NCBI GenBank assembly: GCA_025917655.1
Contig: CP084619.1
Location: 3,515,001-3,579,000 of the forward strand
Source: Chlorella sorokiniana
Taxonomy: Eukaryota > Chlorophyta > Trebouxiophyceae > Chlorellales > Chlorellaceae
Direction of reading: 5' to 3'
DNA: 64,000 nt
Shown: piece after piece, positions 1-11,204 of the stretch
Numbering within the stretch: the stretch's first letter is position 1
How the letters are laid out: the number at the start of each line of letters is the position of its first letter
Notes under the pieces: generated by a model
What the model saw: only the letters and a program-made list of their open reading frames with translations
The model's database searches: none
Told to the model about the DNA's origin: nothing
Position numbers and translations under genes: made by a program

Positions 1-3000
1 GCCCCGACCAGCCGCCACGGCTCCCTGCCGCTCACAGCGAGCAAGGCTCCAAGCATGCGGTGCGGCCTGCGCCACAGCAGTGTGCAGCAGCGGAGGCTGC
101 CTCCGCGGGGCAGTGATGCCCAGCCCCCTGCAGCCGCAGCAGGAGTGTGCTGGACAGCCCGTCGGAGCTGTGCGGCCCTCGCGGCTCACCCCTGCCGCGC
201 TGGCCGGCTGCGGACGGGCTGCACGCTGAGGAGCAGGCAGCGCAGCAGCAGCAGCAGCAGGGGCCCGGGGACGCGGGCAGCCGCGACTTCATGCACCCCT
301 CCCACTGGGCCGCCGCACGGCAGGCTGCCGCAGATGGCCACGGCGCGGGCGCGAGCGCCGGCAGCGCCAGCAGCGGCAGCGCCAGCAGCGGCAGCGTGGC
401 GGACAGCATACGCAGCTGCCACAGCTTCATGCTGCCGGGCTGCAGGTACAGCAGCAGCGAGGGCAGCAGCCAGGGCGAGGGCGAGGGCCGGGGCGCCAGC
501 AGGCCTCCTCAGGCAAGCGCTGCAGCAGCTCCCGCCGGGCCAGAGCGGGCCGGCACCCGCGCAGGTGCCGCTGCAGCAACCGCTGCCGACGGCAGCCGCG
601 GCGCAAGCACCAGCTGACGCCACCGAGCCGCAGCCTGCCGCAGCAGAAGCGGCGCGCGGGCCGCTGGGCGCCGGTCAGGCGGTCAGCGCTGCAGTGGAGG
701 CAGCGGAGGAGGCTGCGCTGCCGCTGTACGGCCGGGCGACCACGCCGACGAGGATGCGCGCCAGCTGGCGCCGGCAGAGCGGCTGGAGCTGGCGGGGCGC
801 GCGCTGCACCTGGCGGCGCTGTTTGCCCCCTTCCTGCTCCTGGGCGGCGCAATGCTGCTGCTGGCCTCACGTCTGGACGCCTGGGCAGCCGCGCGGCAGC
901 GGCGCAGGCAGATCGCGGCACTCGCAACGGGTGCAGCGGGCGGCGTCGGCGCAGCGGAGGGGGCCGCAGCGGGCGGGTCGCCGGCAGCGGAGCGCCTGCG
1001 CACCGCGGCCTTCAAGCTGCTGCTGCGCGCGTGCAGGCGCAGGTGCGGTGTGCGTGGTGGTGGGGGCGGTGGGGGGTCGGGCTTGCAGCCGGGGCTGCGT
1101 GCGACATGGCTGCCCTGTGTGGTCGGCGCGCAGGCTGCCGCCTCTGCCACACCTCTCTCCCTTCTGCTCCAAGAGAGATGCCCTGCCGGCCCTCACGCTG
1201 GGCCTTGTGTCCCCCGCGAGCAGCGGCGCCGCCTTCATCAAGTGGGGCCAGTGGTCCTCCACCCGCGAGGACATCTTCCCCCCGCCTTCTGCCGCGTGCT
1301 GTCCGAGCTGCACGACCGAGCGCCCGTGCACAGCTTTGAGGAGGTGCGGCGCGCCGCGCTGCCACTGCTGCCGCTGCCCCTTGCCCCCGGCCGAGGCACC
1401 ACCGCACGGGGGTGCGCTGCCTCACCCCCAGCGCGGCGTGGTTTCCTGAGCTCCCCCTCCCCCTCCCTCCCTCGGCTTGTGCTCATATACAGACCCGGGC
1501 CGCTGTGGAGTCTGCGTTTGGGCGCCCCCTGGCCTCCCTCTTCCTCTCCTTTGACCCGCGCCCCCTGGCCTCAGGCAGTATCGCGCAGGTACGTTCTTCG
1601 CCCGCTGGCAGCGCCGTCGCGGCCGGCCAAACTGCTCCGACTCCCAGCCGTGTGTGCACCGCCTGGTGCAGCAAGCTCCCAGCTGGTCGTGTGGCGGCTC
1701 GTGCATCAGGCTGTGTGCCATGCTGCCGTGCAGGTGCACCGCGCGCGCATGCTGGTGGATGGGCAGCCTCTGGAGGTGGCGGTGAAGGTGTGTGTGTGTG
1801 AGGGGGGGGGGGGATCTGCGCACTATGGTGCCGCCAGCTGCCCTCCGCCCTCCCTGTCGCATGCTCTTGCGGCAAGTGCTGCGCCGCTGCCGCCGCCACC
1901 ACCGCTGGCCCTGCTTTGCGTGCAGGTGCGGCACCCGGCGTGTCGCGCCGCATCTGGGCAGACTTCCAGCTTCTGCGCCCGCTGGCGGCGCTCACGGCCC
2001 GCGTGCGCAGCCTGAGGGTGCGTGTGCCGCGGCGCTGCCCTGCGGCGCCTGGCCGCCACGGGCGTGCAGGCTTTCATTTGGGAAGGTGCCTGCAATCTGC
2101 TGCGATGCCCGCATGCCGTTGGCCTGCCCCCCCTGCTGCTGTGGTTTGATTCACCGGCACCTGCCCTGCCCTGCAACCCCCCCCCGCAGTCGCTCAACCT
2201 GTCGGACTCTGTCAGCCAGTTCAGCCACACGATGACGGCCCAGGCGGACCTGCGCGTGGAGGCCGCCCACCTGCGCCGCTTCTACCGCAACTTCCGCGCC
2301 GTCACCTCCAGCGTGCACGTGCCGCGTCCCCTCGAGGGTGAGAGCACCCCCCCCCCCCCGTTGCCTCGCTGTGTGGCCCGGCGTCGCAGCTCCTTACCAG
2401 GCGCCCCTGCCCCACGCCGCCCTGCCGGGGGCCTTGCTTGAGAGGGCAGGGTCGCCCTCCCCTCCTGTCCAGCGTTGCACGATGCCATTGCAAGACCAGT
2501 GCCCCCCCCCAACCCCCACCCATGCCCACCCACCCGCACCACCCTCTCCCTTCCCCCGCTCCAGGCTACTGCACCGAGGCCGTGCTGGTGGAGAGCTACG
2601 AGCCGGGGCGGTCGGTGGCGGCCTTCATGCACAACCCGCACCCCCAAAACACACAGGTGTGGGGGTGGGGGTCCTGGTCTGAAATGGGCGGGGGCAGGCA
2701 GGCAGGCAGGCTGCTCCCTGCCCCAGCCATCCCCCACCCCAACTACCGCAGGCAAAATCCAGCGCGGCCCTGCTAACCGTCCCTCACTCTCGCCCTGCCC
2801 GCTGACGGCGCGTGGTCCTCCCCCAGATTGTGGCCCTGGGTGTGGACACGTACCTCAAAATGCTGCTGCAGGACAACTTCGTCCACACCGACCTGGTGAG
2901 GGCGTGCACAGCGCGCCTTGCCGGGGGTGGTGGGTGGGCGGGGATGGGTTGTGCAGTGTGCTTGGCGGGCTGGGGGTGAGGGGCCTGTGGCGCGATGTCC

Positions 3001-3883
3001 CCGGGCCTGGACCGCCAGGGTGTGTCCGCCGCACAACGCCCTGGGCGCTGGAAAACCTGGGTTGCCCTTCCACCCCGCCTACCCATCCAGCATCCCGGCA
3101 ACATCCTCTGCCGCCCGGTGGGAGCGGCGGCGGCGAGGGGGAGGTCAGCGCACGCAGCGTGGCGAGGCGGGGGAGCGCGTGCCGCGGCTGGAGCTGGTGC
3201 TGCTGGACTTTGGGCTGGCAGAGGAGCTGACCCCCGCCGTGCGCCACCACTTCATCTCCTTCCTGCACATGATTGCAAAGGGGGATGGGGCCGCCGCGGC
3301 GCGCCACCTGCTGCGCTGGTCGCAGCGGCAGCGCTGCCCCGCCGCCGCCGCCTTCACTGCCGACATGGTGGCGCTGTTCCGGGAGCGGTGCGACATACAT
3401 GCGGGTGAGAGGGGGCGGCGTGGCGGGTCGCGGTACGTAGGGTTGCTGGTACCGGGGCTGGAACCGGGGCTGGATGTGGGCGCAGCCGGGCGGAGGCCAC
3501 CCAGCCTCCACTGCTGGCTGGGCACCTGCCTGCTCCCGGCTGCTTGAAGCTGCCTCTTGTGCAGCGCAGTCCCCAGCCTACAAAACACCCCCAACCCCCC
3601 CCGCCGGATAAACTTGCACTTTCACCCTCCCCCCCGTCCCCATGTCCTGCTTCCCTGCAGCCGAGGGCATCAATCTGGATGGGGTGATGAAGTCGGTGCT
3701 GCAGCTGGCCCGCCGCCACGAGGTGTCCATCGACTCCAACTACGCCGCGCTGTGCATCGGTGTCTGCGTCATTGTCGGCTTTGCCACCAGCCTTGACCCG
3801 CGCCTGAACCTGATGGACGCCGCCACCCCTGTTTCCTCTTCCACGCCCTCACGGGCCGCGTGTCGGGCCGCCTGTACATGTGA
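1..3883 (+). CDS. ADCK2: ABC1/UbiB atypical kinase, ADCK2 type (5' end unresolved)
   Basis: Atypical kinase of the ABC1/COQ8 superfamily. Family members support ubiquinone or prenyl-quinone metabolism in mitochondria or plastids. Exons read in order: a hydrophobic segment near 800-880; the KxGQ-type motif (FIKWGQWSSTRED) near 1235-1275; the Ala/Gly-rich SGSIAQ loop near 1570, continued after an intron by VHRARM; the VAVK lysine near 1780; FVHTDL near 2880, completed after an intron by HPGNIL near 3090; and LLDFGLAEEL near 3205 as the DFG equivalent. The WGQWSSTR wording and the NFVHTDLHPGN context resemble human ADCK2 more than COQ8. The C-terminus reads LFHALTGRVSGRLYM, but only after a one-base frame slip near 3830. 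Another slip is suspected near 735. The first ~600 bases are Ala/Ser/Gln-rich with no clear start; an in-frame ATG lies at 55, or the gene may begin left of the window. Identity is firm; the 5' end is not. Confidence 0.8.
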
Positions 3884-4089
3884 CGCGTCCGCCGCTTGCC
3901 AACGGCTGCCCGCTTCTGCCTGCCACCCGCACCCGCCGCCGAGCGGTGTCCCTTTTTGCCAGCAGTTTTGCCCGCGCATCGGTCCGCAAGCTTTGCCTCT
4001 GCTCACCAGACATTTCATGCCTTTCATCTGTGCACTGACGCCGTGTGCCAACGGTACGGGAGCAAGGGCGTGCCAGCCACTACCCCAAC

Positions 4090-4094
4090 TGTAA
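4090..4094 (+). promoter_or_regulatory. TGTAA poly(A) signal for the ABC1 kinase
   Basis: TGTAA, the usual chlorophyte polyadenylation signal, about 207 bases after the kinase stop. It lies in the 373-base interval (3884-4256) between the convergent kinase and CCT8 genes. I see no gene in that interval. Confidence 0.45.
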
Positions 4095-4256
4095 CCCTGC
4101 ACCCAGCCTGTGGCGCATCTGCTGCAAGCCATCTCGCACCATGTGCAAAAAGAGCGCGTGCTTGCCAGCCTTCCAACACCCGTGCTTGCACATGCCAGCG
4201 GCAGCCGGCCAGTTTCATTCGGGGTGGGGGCACTCATGGCGGGGCATTCCTGCCGC

Positions 4257-7200
4257 CTAGTCCTCGTCGTCCATGGCGCCCCCGCCGCGCGGCTTGGGCC
4301 CCCCGCCATCTTGGCCATGATGATCTGGTCTATCCGCAGCACGGTCACCGCCGCCTCGGTGGCCAGCTTCAGCGCCCACCACTTGGTGCTGTACAGGTCG
4401 TACACGCCGCTGTCGCCCAGGTCGCGAGCCTCGCCTGCGCGCAGCCGCAGCGACGGCACACGCCCATCAACGAGCCAACGGGGCGGTAAGGCCACGGTGG
4501 TATGGCTCCGCGGCCCTGGTTGCCCAAGCTGGCACCCAGCCACCAGGCAGCCGCCCCAGCCTCTCACCCGTCTCCACATCCAGCCCCGCGCCAGCCCGGC
4601 CTGCCGCGTGCGCCGCGTGCAGCGCCGCCAGCGCGTCGGTCGCGCCCAGCCCGCTGTTCTCGGCGATGGTGCGGGGCACCACCTCCAGCGCTTCGGCATA
4701 CTTGACGATGGCGTACTGGTCCAGGCCCGTCTCCTGCGCAGTAGAACAAGGAACAAGGGTGTGGTGTGGTGTGTGCATGCGCGTGTGGCTGGGTGTGTGG
4801 ATGAGGGCGGGGAGGGGATTGACAAATGCCAGGGGAGGCGCGGGCGGGGGATGCAGGCAGAGACTCCCACAGAGGCAGAGGGCACCGAGCCTGCAGGCGT
4901 GGTGTGTCCAGTGGCGCATCAGCGGGCGGCGGCCAGGCCCACCTTGCGCCCAAACTGCTGCAGCTGGCGCGCGACCTCCACCTCGGCGGCACCCCCAGCG
5001 GGCACAGCGCGCGGGTCCTTGCCCAGCAGCTTGTAGCTGTTCACGCCGTCGTCCACCGCGCGCTCAACGTCGTCCAACATCTGGGGAGGAGGGGAGGCGG
5101 GCAATGGGTGGGTGGGTGTTGGGGTGGGGTTGGGGGTGGAGCTGGGTGCGGGTGGGGTGGGGGGACAGCGAGGGGCAGCCGCACCTGGTCTGTGCTGCCG
5201 CGCAGCACCACCGTGCTGATCTGGCCCAGGCTGCTGTCCTGCTGCAGCACGATGCACTTGGTGCCGCCAATCTCCTGCACCGCCAGCTGCCGCGCAAAGC
5301 CCAGCTCGTCCGCCTGAGGCGCCTGCAGCTTGACCAGCGCAGAGGCGCCTGCAGCAGGCAGGCCAAGAAAGAAAGCACAACACGGGTCGGGGCTCCACAA
5401 TGGGCGGCCCTTGCCAGCAGCCTTGGAGCAGCGTCAGCGTCGTGCCTCCCACCCCACACGCCCTCGGCAGCCGGCGCACCGGTGGCCCTGCAGAAGCGGC
5501 GCAGGTCGAACTTGGAGGGGATCTTGATGGCCATCATGCCGTACTTCTCCACAAAGTGCAGCGCCATCTCGCCAAACGACTGGTGGCCAACCACCACCTT
5601 GGCCCCGCGTCTGCGCGGAGGGCGGTTGCAGCAGGTGGCGCCGTGTGCTTGCAGCCAGGAGCGTGCAGAATGGCTGCCCTGGCCTCGCTGCCCGCTCCAC
5701 AGAGTACAGCAGGCAGCCAGCCAGCCTGCAGCAGCGGCGCAGCACCCACCCGCAATGCTCTTGATGATCTCCTCGATGCGGCTCTCCTCGCTCTTGCTGT
5801 AGTTCTCCAGCTCCTCGGCGCTGCGGATCAGCACGGTGCCCTGCGCACGGCAGCAGGCGCAGCGCGCTTGGCGACAAGGCAGTACAGGGGCGGACAGCAG
5901 TGGGGTGCGGCACGGAGCGGAGCGGCCAAGGAGAGCGACATGCAGGCTGGCGTGTGCTGCGGGGGTGGTTGCGGCCGCGGCCACCTGCGCCGCCCCCACC
6001 TTGGTCTCAGTGCTGGTGGTGTCGACGCCCTGCGCAAACACCGCCACCTTGGCGTCCGCCACGCGGCTGATGCTGCCCTCCACGCCGCGCTTCAGCACCA
6101 TGCCCTTCACCACGTGGCTGTCGTGCAGGCCGCCGCCTGCAGGGGGCGGGGGAGGGCATGCACGCGGCAAGGGGTCGCTCAGGAATGTTGCCAAGCATCG
6201 CAGTGCTGCGATAAGCTGTGCTGCACCGAGCAGCCAGGGAGGGGGCATGCCCCGGATGCGCCGTTGCGGGCAGCCCTTCCAGAGCGCCGCCCACCGTTGA
6301 TTTTCACCACCCGCACGTTGTCCACGTTGAAGTTGTGCGGGTTCTTGGGCACCACGTCGATGCATGCCTCTGCGCGGCCGGGCGCAGCAGCAAGGTGGGT
6401 CAAGGCTTGGCTGCAGCTGCGCATGCGCACCGCTGGCCTCGGCACCAGCCCACGCGGCAGCCACCTGCGATGACGGGCGCCAGGATGTCTTCAAAGCCGT
6501 ACTGCTTGCTGCTGATGGAGCCCTTGATGCGCTGCGCCACCGCCACCCTGTCCCGCACATCCAGCGTGTCTGCAGTGGGGGCGCCACTGTTGAGGATGCA
6601 GCCTGCTGGCCAGTACTTGTCACTGACAGCCCCAGGAGGGGGAGGGGCAGGCTTGTGCCAGGCGCAGGCAGCGCGCACCAGTGCCGGGCAGGACCAACGT
6701 GTCCAGGATCTCCAGCGCCTTGGCCCCCGCCTTGGCGTAGCCGTCGGCAATCTCGGTGGGGTGCAGCCCGTCGCGCAGCAGCGACTCGGCATTGGCCAGC
6801 AGCTCACCGGCGAATGACAGCACCTGTGAGGGGAGGGGTTGGGGGGTGCTTGGAAGGCAGTATGGGGGTGGGGTTGGTGCCCAACCCTGCACCCCTTGCC
6901 CGTGCCGTTGCTGGGCAGGGCGCAGCCGCACAGGTGGCAACAGCAGGACAGGAATCCATGCAGTTGCAACGTTCATGCTCCAGGCAGGGCGGCACCCTGA
7001 AGAGCGCACCATGTTGGTGCCGTCACCAATCTCCTGCTGCTGGGCCTGTGCTGCCATGACCAGAAGCTTGGCGGCTGGGTGCTGCACCTCCAGCTCCTGG
7101 GTGATTGTCGATGCATCGCTGGTCACGAATAGCTTCTCCAGGTGGTTGATAACCATCTTGTTCATTCCTGTGATGGGAGGGGGTCTCGAGCCTTGAGAAC

Positions 7201-7538
7201 AGTGCGGCAACAGCGGCAGAGCCTGCCGCCAGACGAAGCCGCTGGCAACGCCGTCACCTCCATCCCGACTGGTAACAGTAACAACAATACCCAGCAGCTG
7301 CCCACCATTGGGTCCCATCGACGTGCGAGTGATCTGTGCAAGCTGCTTGCAGGCCTCGATGTTTTTCAGCACGGCCTCCTCAAGCCCACTCAGGTGCTTG
7401 TGGCCCTCCTTCAGCATGGACTGCAGGTCGGGAAGGAGCCAATTATAGTTGCGCTGCCTCGCAGGGAACGGGAGGCCAAGCAGCAGTGATCGCTCATGTG
7501 TCACGCACCTGAAGCCCATACGGCATTCCCATCGCCAT
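4257..7538 (-). CDS. CCT8: T-complex protein 1 subunit theta (CCT8)
   Basis: One of the eight subunits of the cytosolic chaperonin TRiC/CCT, which folds actin, tubulin and WD-repeat proteins. The first exon (7509-7538) encodes MAMGMPYGLQ and splices at CAG|GTGCGT to SMLKEGHKHLSGLEEAVLKN, the theta-specific opening. Later exons carry TRTSMGPNG, MNKMVINHLEKLFVTSDAST, the ATPase motif QEIGDGTNMV, LSFAGELLANAESLL, ESRIEEIIKSIA, KIPSKFDLRRFCRATGA, NSYKLLGKDPRA and, near the end, DLYSTKWWALKLATEAAVTV. All chaperonin domains (equatorial, intermediate, apical and back) are represented. The tail reads MAGGPKPRGGGAMDDED-stop if one base is added in the G/C run near 4298; as given, the frame slips there. 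At least nine exons. CCT8 starts opposite the CONSTANS-like gene and ends tail-to-tail with the ABC1 kinase. Very confident of identity and start. Confidence 0.93.
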
Positions 7539-8896
7539 GGTGCCGGAACTGGATGAGAAAATCGACTAGCCGCAAAGCTTAACAGCAGTCCCTGCTTTTG
7601 ACTGCCGAGTGATGGCTGTCTCCAGCTTCTACGCCAGCAGACCTCTTCTTCAAGTAGCAAACGGATAATTACGACAGGAAAATGCGACAGGCCAAGAGTG
7701 ACAATTGGCGCTGCTTGTGCTTTGGCGGCGGCAGCAATGTACCGGCGGCAGCGCCACAGCGTGGTGCTGCACACCTTAGCATGGCCAATTGAACTCCCCA
7801 GGGATTATCCAACTGCTGGTGCAGTTTGTATGCTTGACCGGGCAGGTTCGAGCATCCAGCTGCCTTGTGGCTGGACTCAACCAAAGTTACTGCAGGCAGC
7901 CAAGGCCGCAAGTCCACAGAAAGCTAACTGCTGAACGGCTCGTGGAGGTCCGCCCTACAAATGGCAGAGGTTGAGAAGCTCTACCGCTGCACACCCCCAT
8001 GATGTGATGGTGCAGCGCAGGCTCTGCATGCATCCTTCTGCGATCAGCATGCAATGTCCGGTTTCGTCCTCACCCGCCTTGCCGTGCCATAACTTGGTAG
8101 GGTGGTTGCCGACTTTGCCTCCCACATTTTGCTTTGGTGGTACCTTTGGCAGCCGGCAATATTCACAAACTCCAAGTTGAGAGTAGCTGCCAGGTGGTCC
8201 GGACAGTTTGCCCATGGTCTCCAATGCGAGGGGGCGCTGGGCGGCAAGCGAGCTTGCCGCCCAAACCTGCTGACGGGTTTGGGCCGCGGGCAGCTCGTGA
8301 TTGGCAGAGACAACTCTTCTCGGACCTTGGCCAGGGTCCGAGGTTCGTCACAGGCACAACAGTTCTTTTCGGCTCGCCCGGCTCACATTTGAGTTTTGAC
8401 CCTGGGCCTGTTGGCCGAGCGGACGTTTAGTAGTTCGCCCTGGCCGCCGGCATGCTATTCTTGACGCTCAATCATCGTGCCTACATTGTCGCCTCGCTAC
8501 ATTTGCGCTGCTGTAGGCCCTACATTCTCACCAACCCTCGCGCAGCAACCTCCAACCTCTTCCAGGCCCGCTCCAACCCTCCCTCGTTCCTCATCGGTGC
8601 CAAGTATTGAAAGGTGAGGTCTTTGCGCAGCGGCGAGCCCTCCCTGCGCTTGCACGCTGCGTACGCGGCGAGAGGCAGATGGCTCACCTCACCCCCATCT
8701 CGCACTGCTCTCGCTACTCTGTCTCCGCGCTTGCATCGAACGCCAGCCCGCTCTCATGATAGAGCGCCAGAAAGCGGCCTTCATACTGCACACCGGGTGC
8801 TGGTGCAAGGCAGCTTCTGCCGCGGCAGCACCTGATGAGCTGCCTTTGTGTGCGTCCCACTGACCCACCCTGCCCTGCATTTCATGTCTCCGCAGA
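7539..8896. promoter_or_regulatory. Divergent intergenic region, CCT8 / CONSTANS-like
   Basis: About 1.36 kb between two divergent start codons. It should hold both promoters and 5' UTRs. A CAG acceptor sits just before the CONSTANS-like ATG (8893-8895), so a 5'-UTR intron is possible. ORFs here are short and lack recognisable motifs. I see no tRNA or convincing repeat. Confidence 0.4.
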
Positions 8897-10083
8897 ATGC
8901 CTGGTGCCAAGGTCATCCCCTGCGCGTTGTGCCAGATTGAGGCAGCTGCCATCTACTGCGTGAATGACGATGCGCACCTGTGCGCCTCGTGCGACGCAGC
9001 CACTCACTCCGCCAACCCTCTGCTGGCGCGCCACGAGCGCCGCCCGCTCAGCGCCCTGACTTGCCAGGCCGCTGAGTGCGCAAGCGCCGCCCACGGCGGT
9101 GCTGCGCCCTCGGCCGCCACTGACGTGGACGTGGCGGTGGTGCCGCAGCTGGCCACCTCGCCCGAGTCGGGGCGGCCCCCTGCCCAAGGTGGACCCTGAG
9201 CCCGCCGCCCCCTCACCCTGTACGAAGACAGCTTCTTTGCGCGCTCTCTCACCACCAGCGACCTGCTGGACCTGGACAGCGACGAGCTGGAGCTGCCTGG
9301 CTCCTCTGCGCCCTTCTCCTTCGACCCGCTGGTCGACTGCGTGGTGCCGTCGTTTGAGGACGAGCTCCGCCCCGCCGCCCCCGTCGCTGAGAGCTTCCCT
9401 CAGCAGGTGCGCCGCATGTTGGCTCGCTGTGCAGGCTGTTGTGCAGCTGCCGCACCTGCTTTCCCGTTTCCAAGCAGCAGCTGTCTGACTTGGCCGCGCA
9501 CCCGCTGCCACCTGTGCAGAACACTTGGGTGCCCCAGCAGCCCAGCTACATGCCCAGCTACATGCGTCAGCAGTCGGCCCAGCTGGTTCCTCTGGGTGGT
9601 GCTCCCTACCCGGCCATCAAGCCTGCTGCCATGACCAAGCGGCGCACCCCTGAGGAGGAGGCCGAGGAGGCTGCCCGTGTGGCCCGCCACCGCGAGCGCC
9701 AGCGCAAGAAGCGCAACTTTGGCCGCGCTGTGCGCTACCAGGTGGGCATGCAGTGGGGTCAACATTGATGGGGAATGCAATCAAGTGTTGAACAGTGTGC
9801 CTGAGTGCCTGCTTGCGCCGTTGTCACGCCCGCTCGCTGACCCATTGGTGCGCTCCTCGCCCTGCAGTCTCGCCGCGCATACGCCGAGATCCGCCCCCGC
9901 ATCAAGGGCCGCTTTGTGACCCCTGAGGAGTATGCCGCCTACCAGGCGCAGCAGGCGGCCGAGAAGGCCCCCACTGAGAAGGGCGGCATGGTGCCTGGCG
10001 CATATGCGCCTCCCATGGCCGCGGCGGAGCCCCTGCCTGCAGAGGAGGACGCCGTGGTGCCCATGCCCACCTTTGTGGCCTGA
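8897..10083 (+). CDS. CONSTANS-like transcription factor (one B-box plus CCT domain)
   Basis: Plant-type regulator of the CONSTANS/COL family. Members act in photoperiod and circadian control; a Chlamydomonas homologue is known. The N-terminus has one B-box zinc finger at residues ~9-50: CALCQIEAAAIYC, then DDAHLCASCDAATHS and HERRPL, giving the expected Cys/Asp/His ligands. A Ser/Asp-rich acidic middle follows. The C-terminus has a complete CCT domain, starting RQRKKRNFGRAVRYQ and, after an intron, SRRAYAEIRPRIKGRF. Basic residues there give nuclear import and DNA/NF-Y contact in the family. Introns are 9407-9519 and 9742-9867, both GT...CAG. In the middle (9170-9215) the frame slips twice and returns: one C too many in one run and one too few in the next. 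The TGTAA near 10835 may be its poly(A) signal, which would make a 750-base 3' UTR. Confidence 0.85.
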
Positions 10084-11204
10084 TCGCTCCAGGCCGCGTC
10101 TCACGCTGTTGTACACCGTACCCACTCCCTGCCATTCTTTGAGAACCTGAATCTTGCCCCTCTTCCTTCACGTCCGTCGCCGGGTGTTGTTCTAGTTCCC
10201 ACCCTGGTGATGAGTACTAACAACCCTCCTCCCCAGCCTGCAGCCTGCGCCGCCCGCTTGGGTCGGTGCGGGCGGCATGTGCTGCAGCCCGAATGCGCGA
10301 CCGCCGCTAGGCGTCCTTTTGGAACCCTGCTCCTCCCTTTCATTCCCGGCGTGTCCATATTTGATGCTGACGCCCTGGTGCGATTGGGCGCCATTCCCAT
10401 TTTTTCCTGCTGTGATCGTTTGCTTCACCTCCCATGTCCTCTAGTCCCCGTGCTGCAGCGACTTGCCAGCCTTCTGCTGGTTGGCTGCACACGGGGGCCC
10501 TCAGTAGAGGCAGGGCTTTCAAAACTGCTTGTTTTGTGCTTTTACCTGGGGCCTGCTCAGCCGGCACCCTCCTTTTCACATGAGGCCGCCCCCTCAGCTA
10601 GCTTACTTAGGGCGTGCCGATAACTTCTTGAGTCCGCCTTCGATCCATCTCGCTGTGACGACTCCGGCCGTTTTGCGCCATCACCGCCGGCTGCAGTGTG
10701 CTGGGTGCAGGATTTCTGCCTGCTCCGCTGCTGTGGAGCCCCTGTCCACCGTCGAATGCATGTGGCCCCTTTTCCCTACCCTGGCAATGAAACTGAGATC
10801 CTTTCTGTTGATGAGCCCTCGGTCCTCGCTCACCTGTAACTCTCAGCAAGTCTCTCAGTTGGCTTAAGAGTTGGCTGAAGGGTTGACCTTAGAGCTGGTG
10901 GCTTACGGCAATGCAGCTCTCCAGCGAGTGCTGCTGACGCTGTGGGGTCAGCGCTGACAGCGGAACTGGGCCCGCTCTTCCAACAACGTGACATCATTGT
11001 TTGTCGAAGCTTGTCAGCAACGATTTGCGGCAGCTGTTGGCAGCAGGTGAGGACCGGGTCCCGAAGATGAAAATAGCGGAGCGTGGAGAGAGAATGGTTG
11101 AAATGGCGCGGTTTTGATGGCATATTGTGCTCCTCTTCAGTGAATTGCAGGCACTGGGAGCTCGTGTGTGAAGAGATCGCGAGTGAGGCCTCCGCAACCA
11201 AAGT
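10084..11204. other. Interval between CONSTANS-like and KH genes
   Basis: About 1.1 kb with no supported gene. It probably holds the long 3' UTR of the CONSTANS-like gene, ending after TGTAA at 10835-10839, and the promoter of the KH-protein gene. Base composition is visibly less GC-rich than in the coding exons. Confidence 0.4.
10835..10839 (+). promoter_or_regulatory. Candidate TGTAA poly(A) signal
   Basis: First clear TGTAA downstream of the CONSTANS-like stop, about 750 bases away. The distance makes the assignment tentative. Confidence 0.3.

Noticed and set aside
8408-8425. tRNA A-box-like TGGCCGAGCGG
   Set aside because: No matching B box or cloverleaf follows within tRNA distance.
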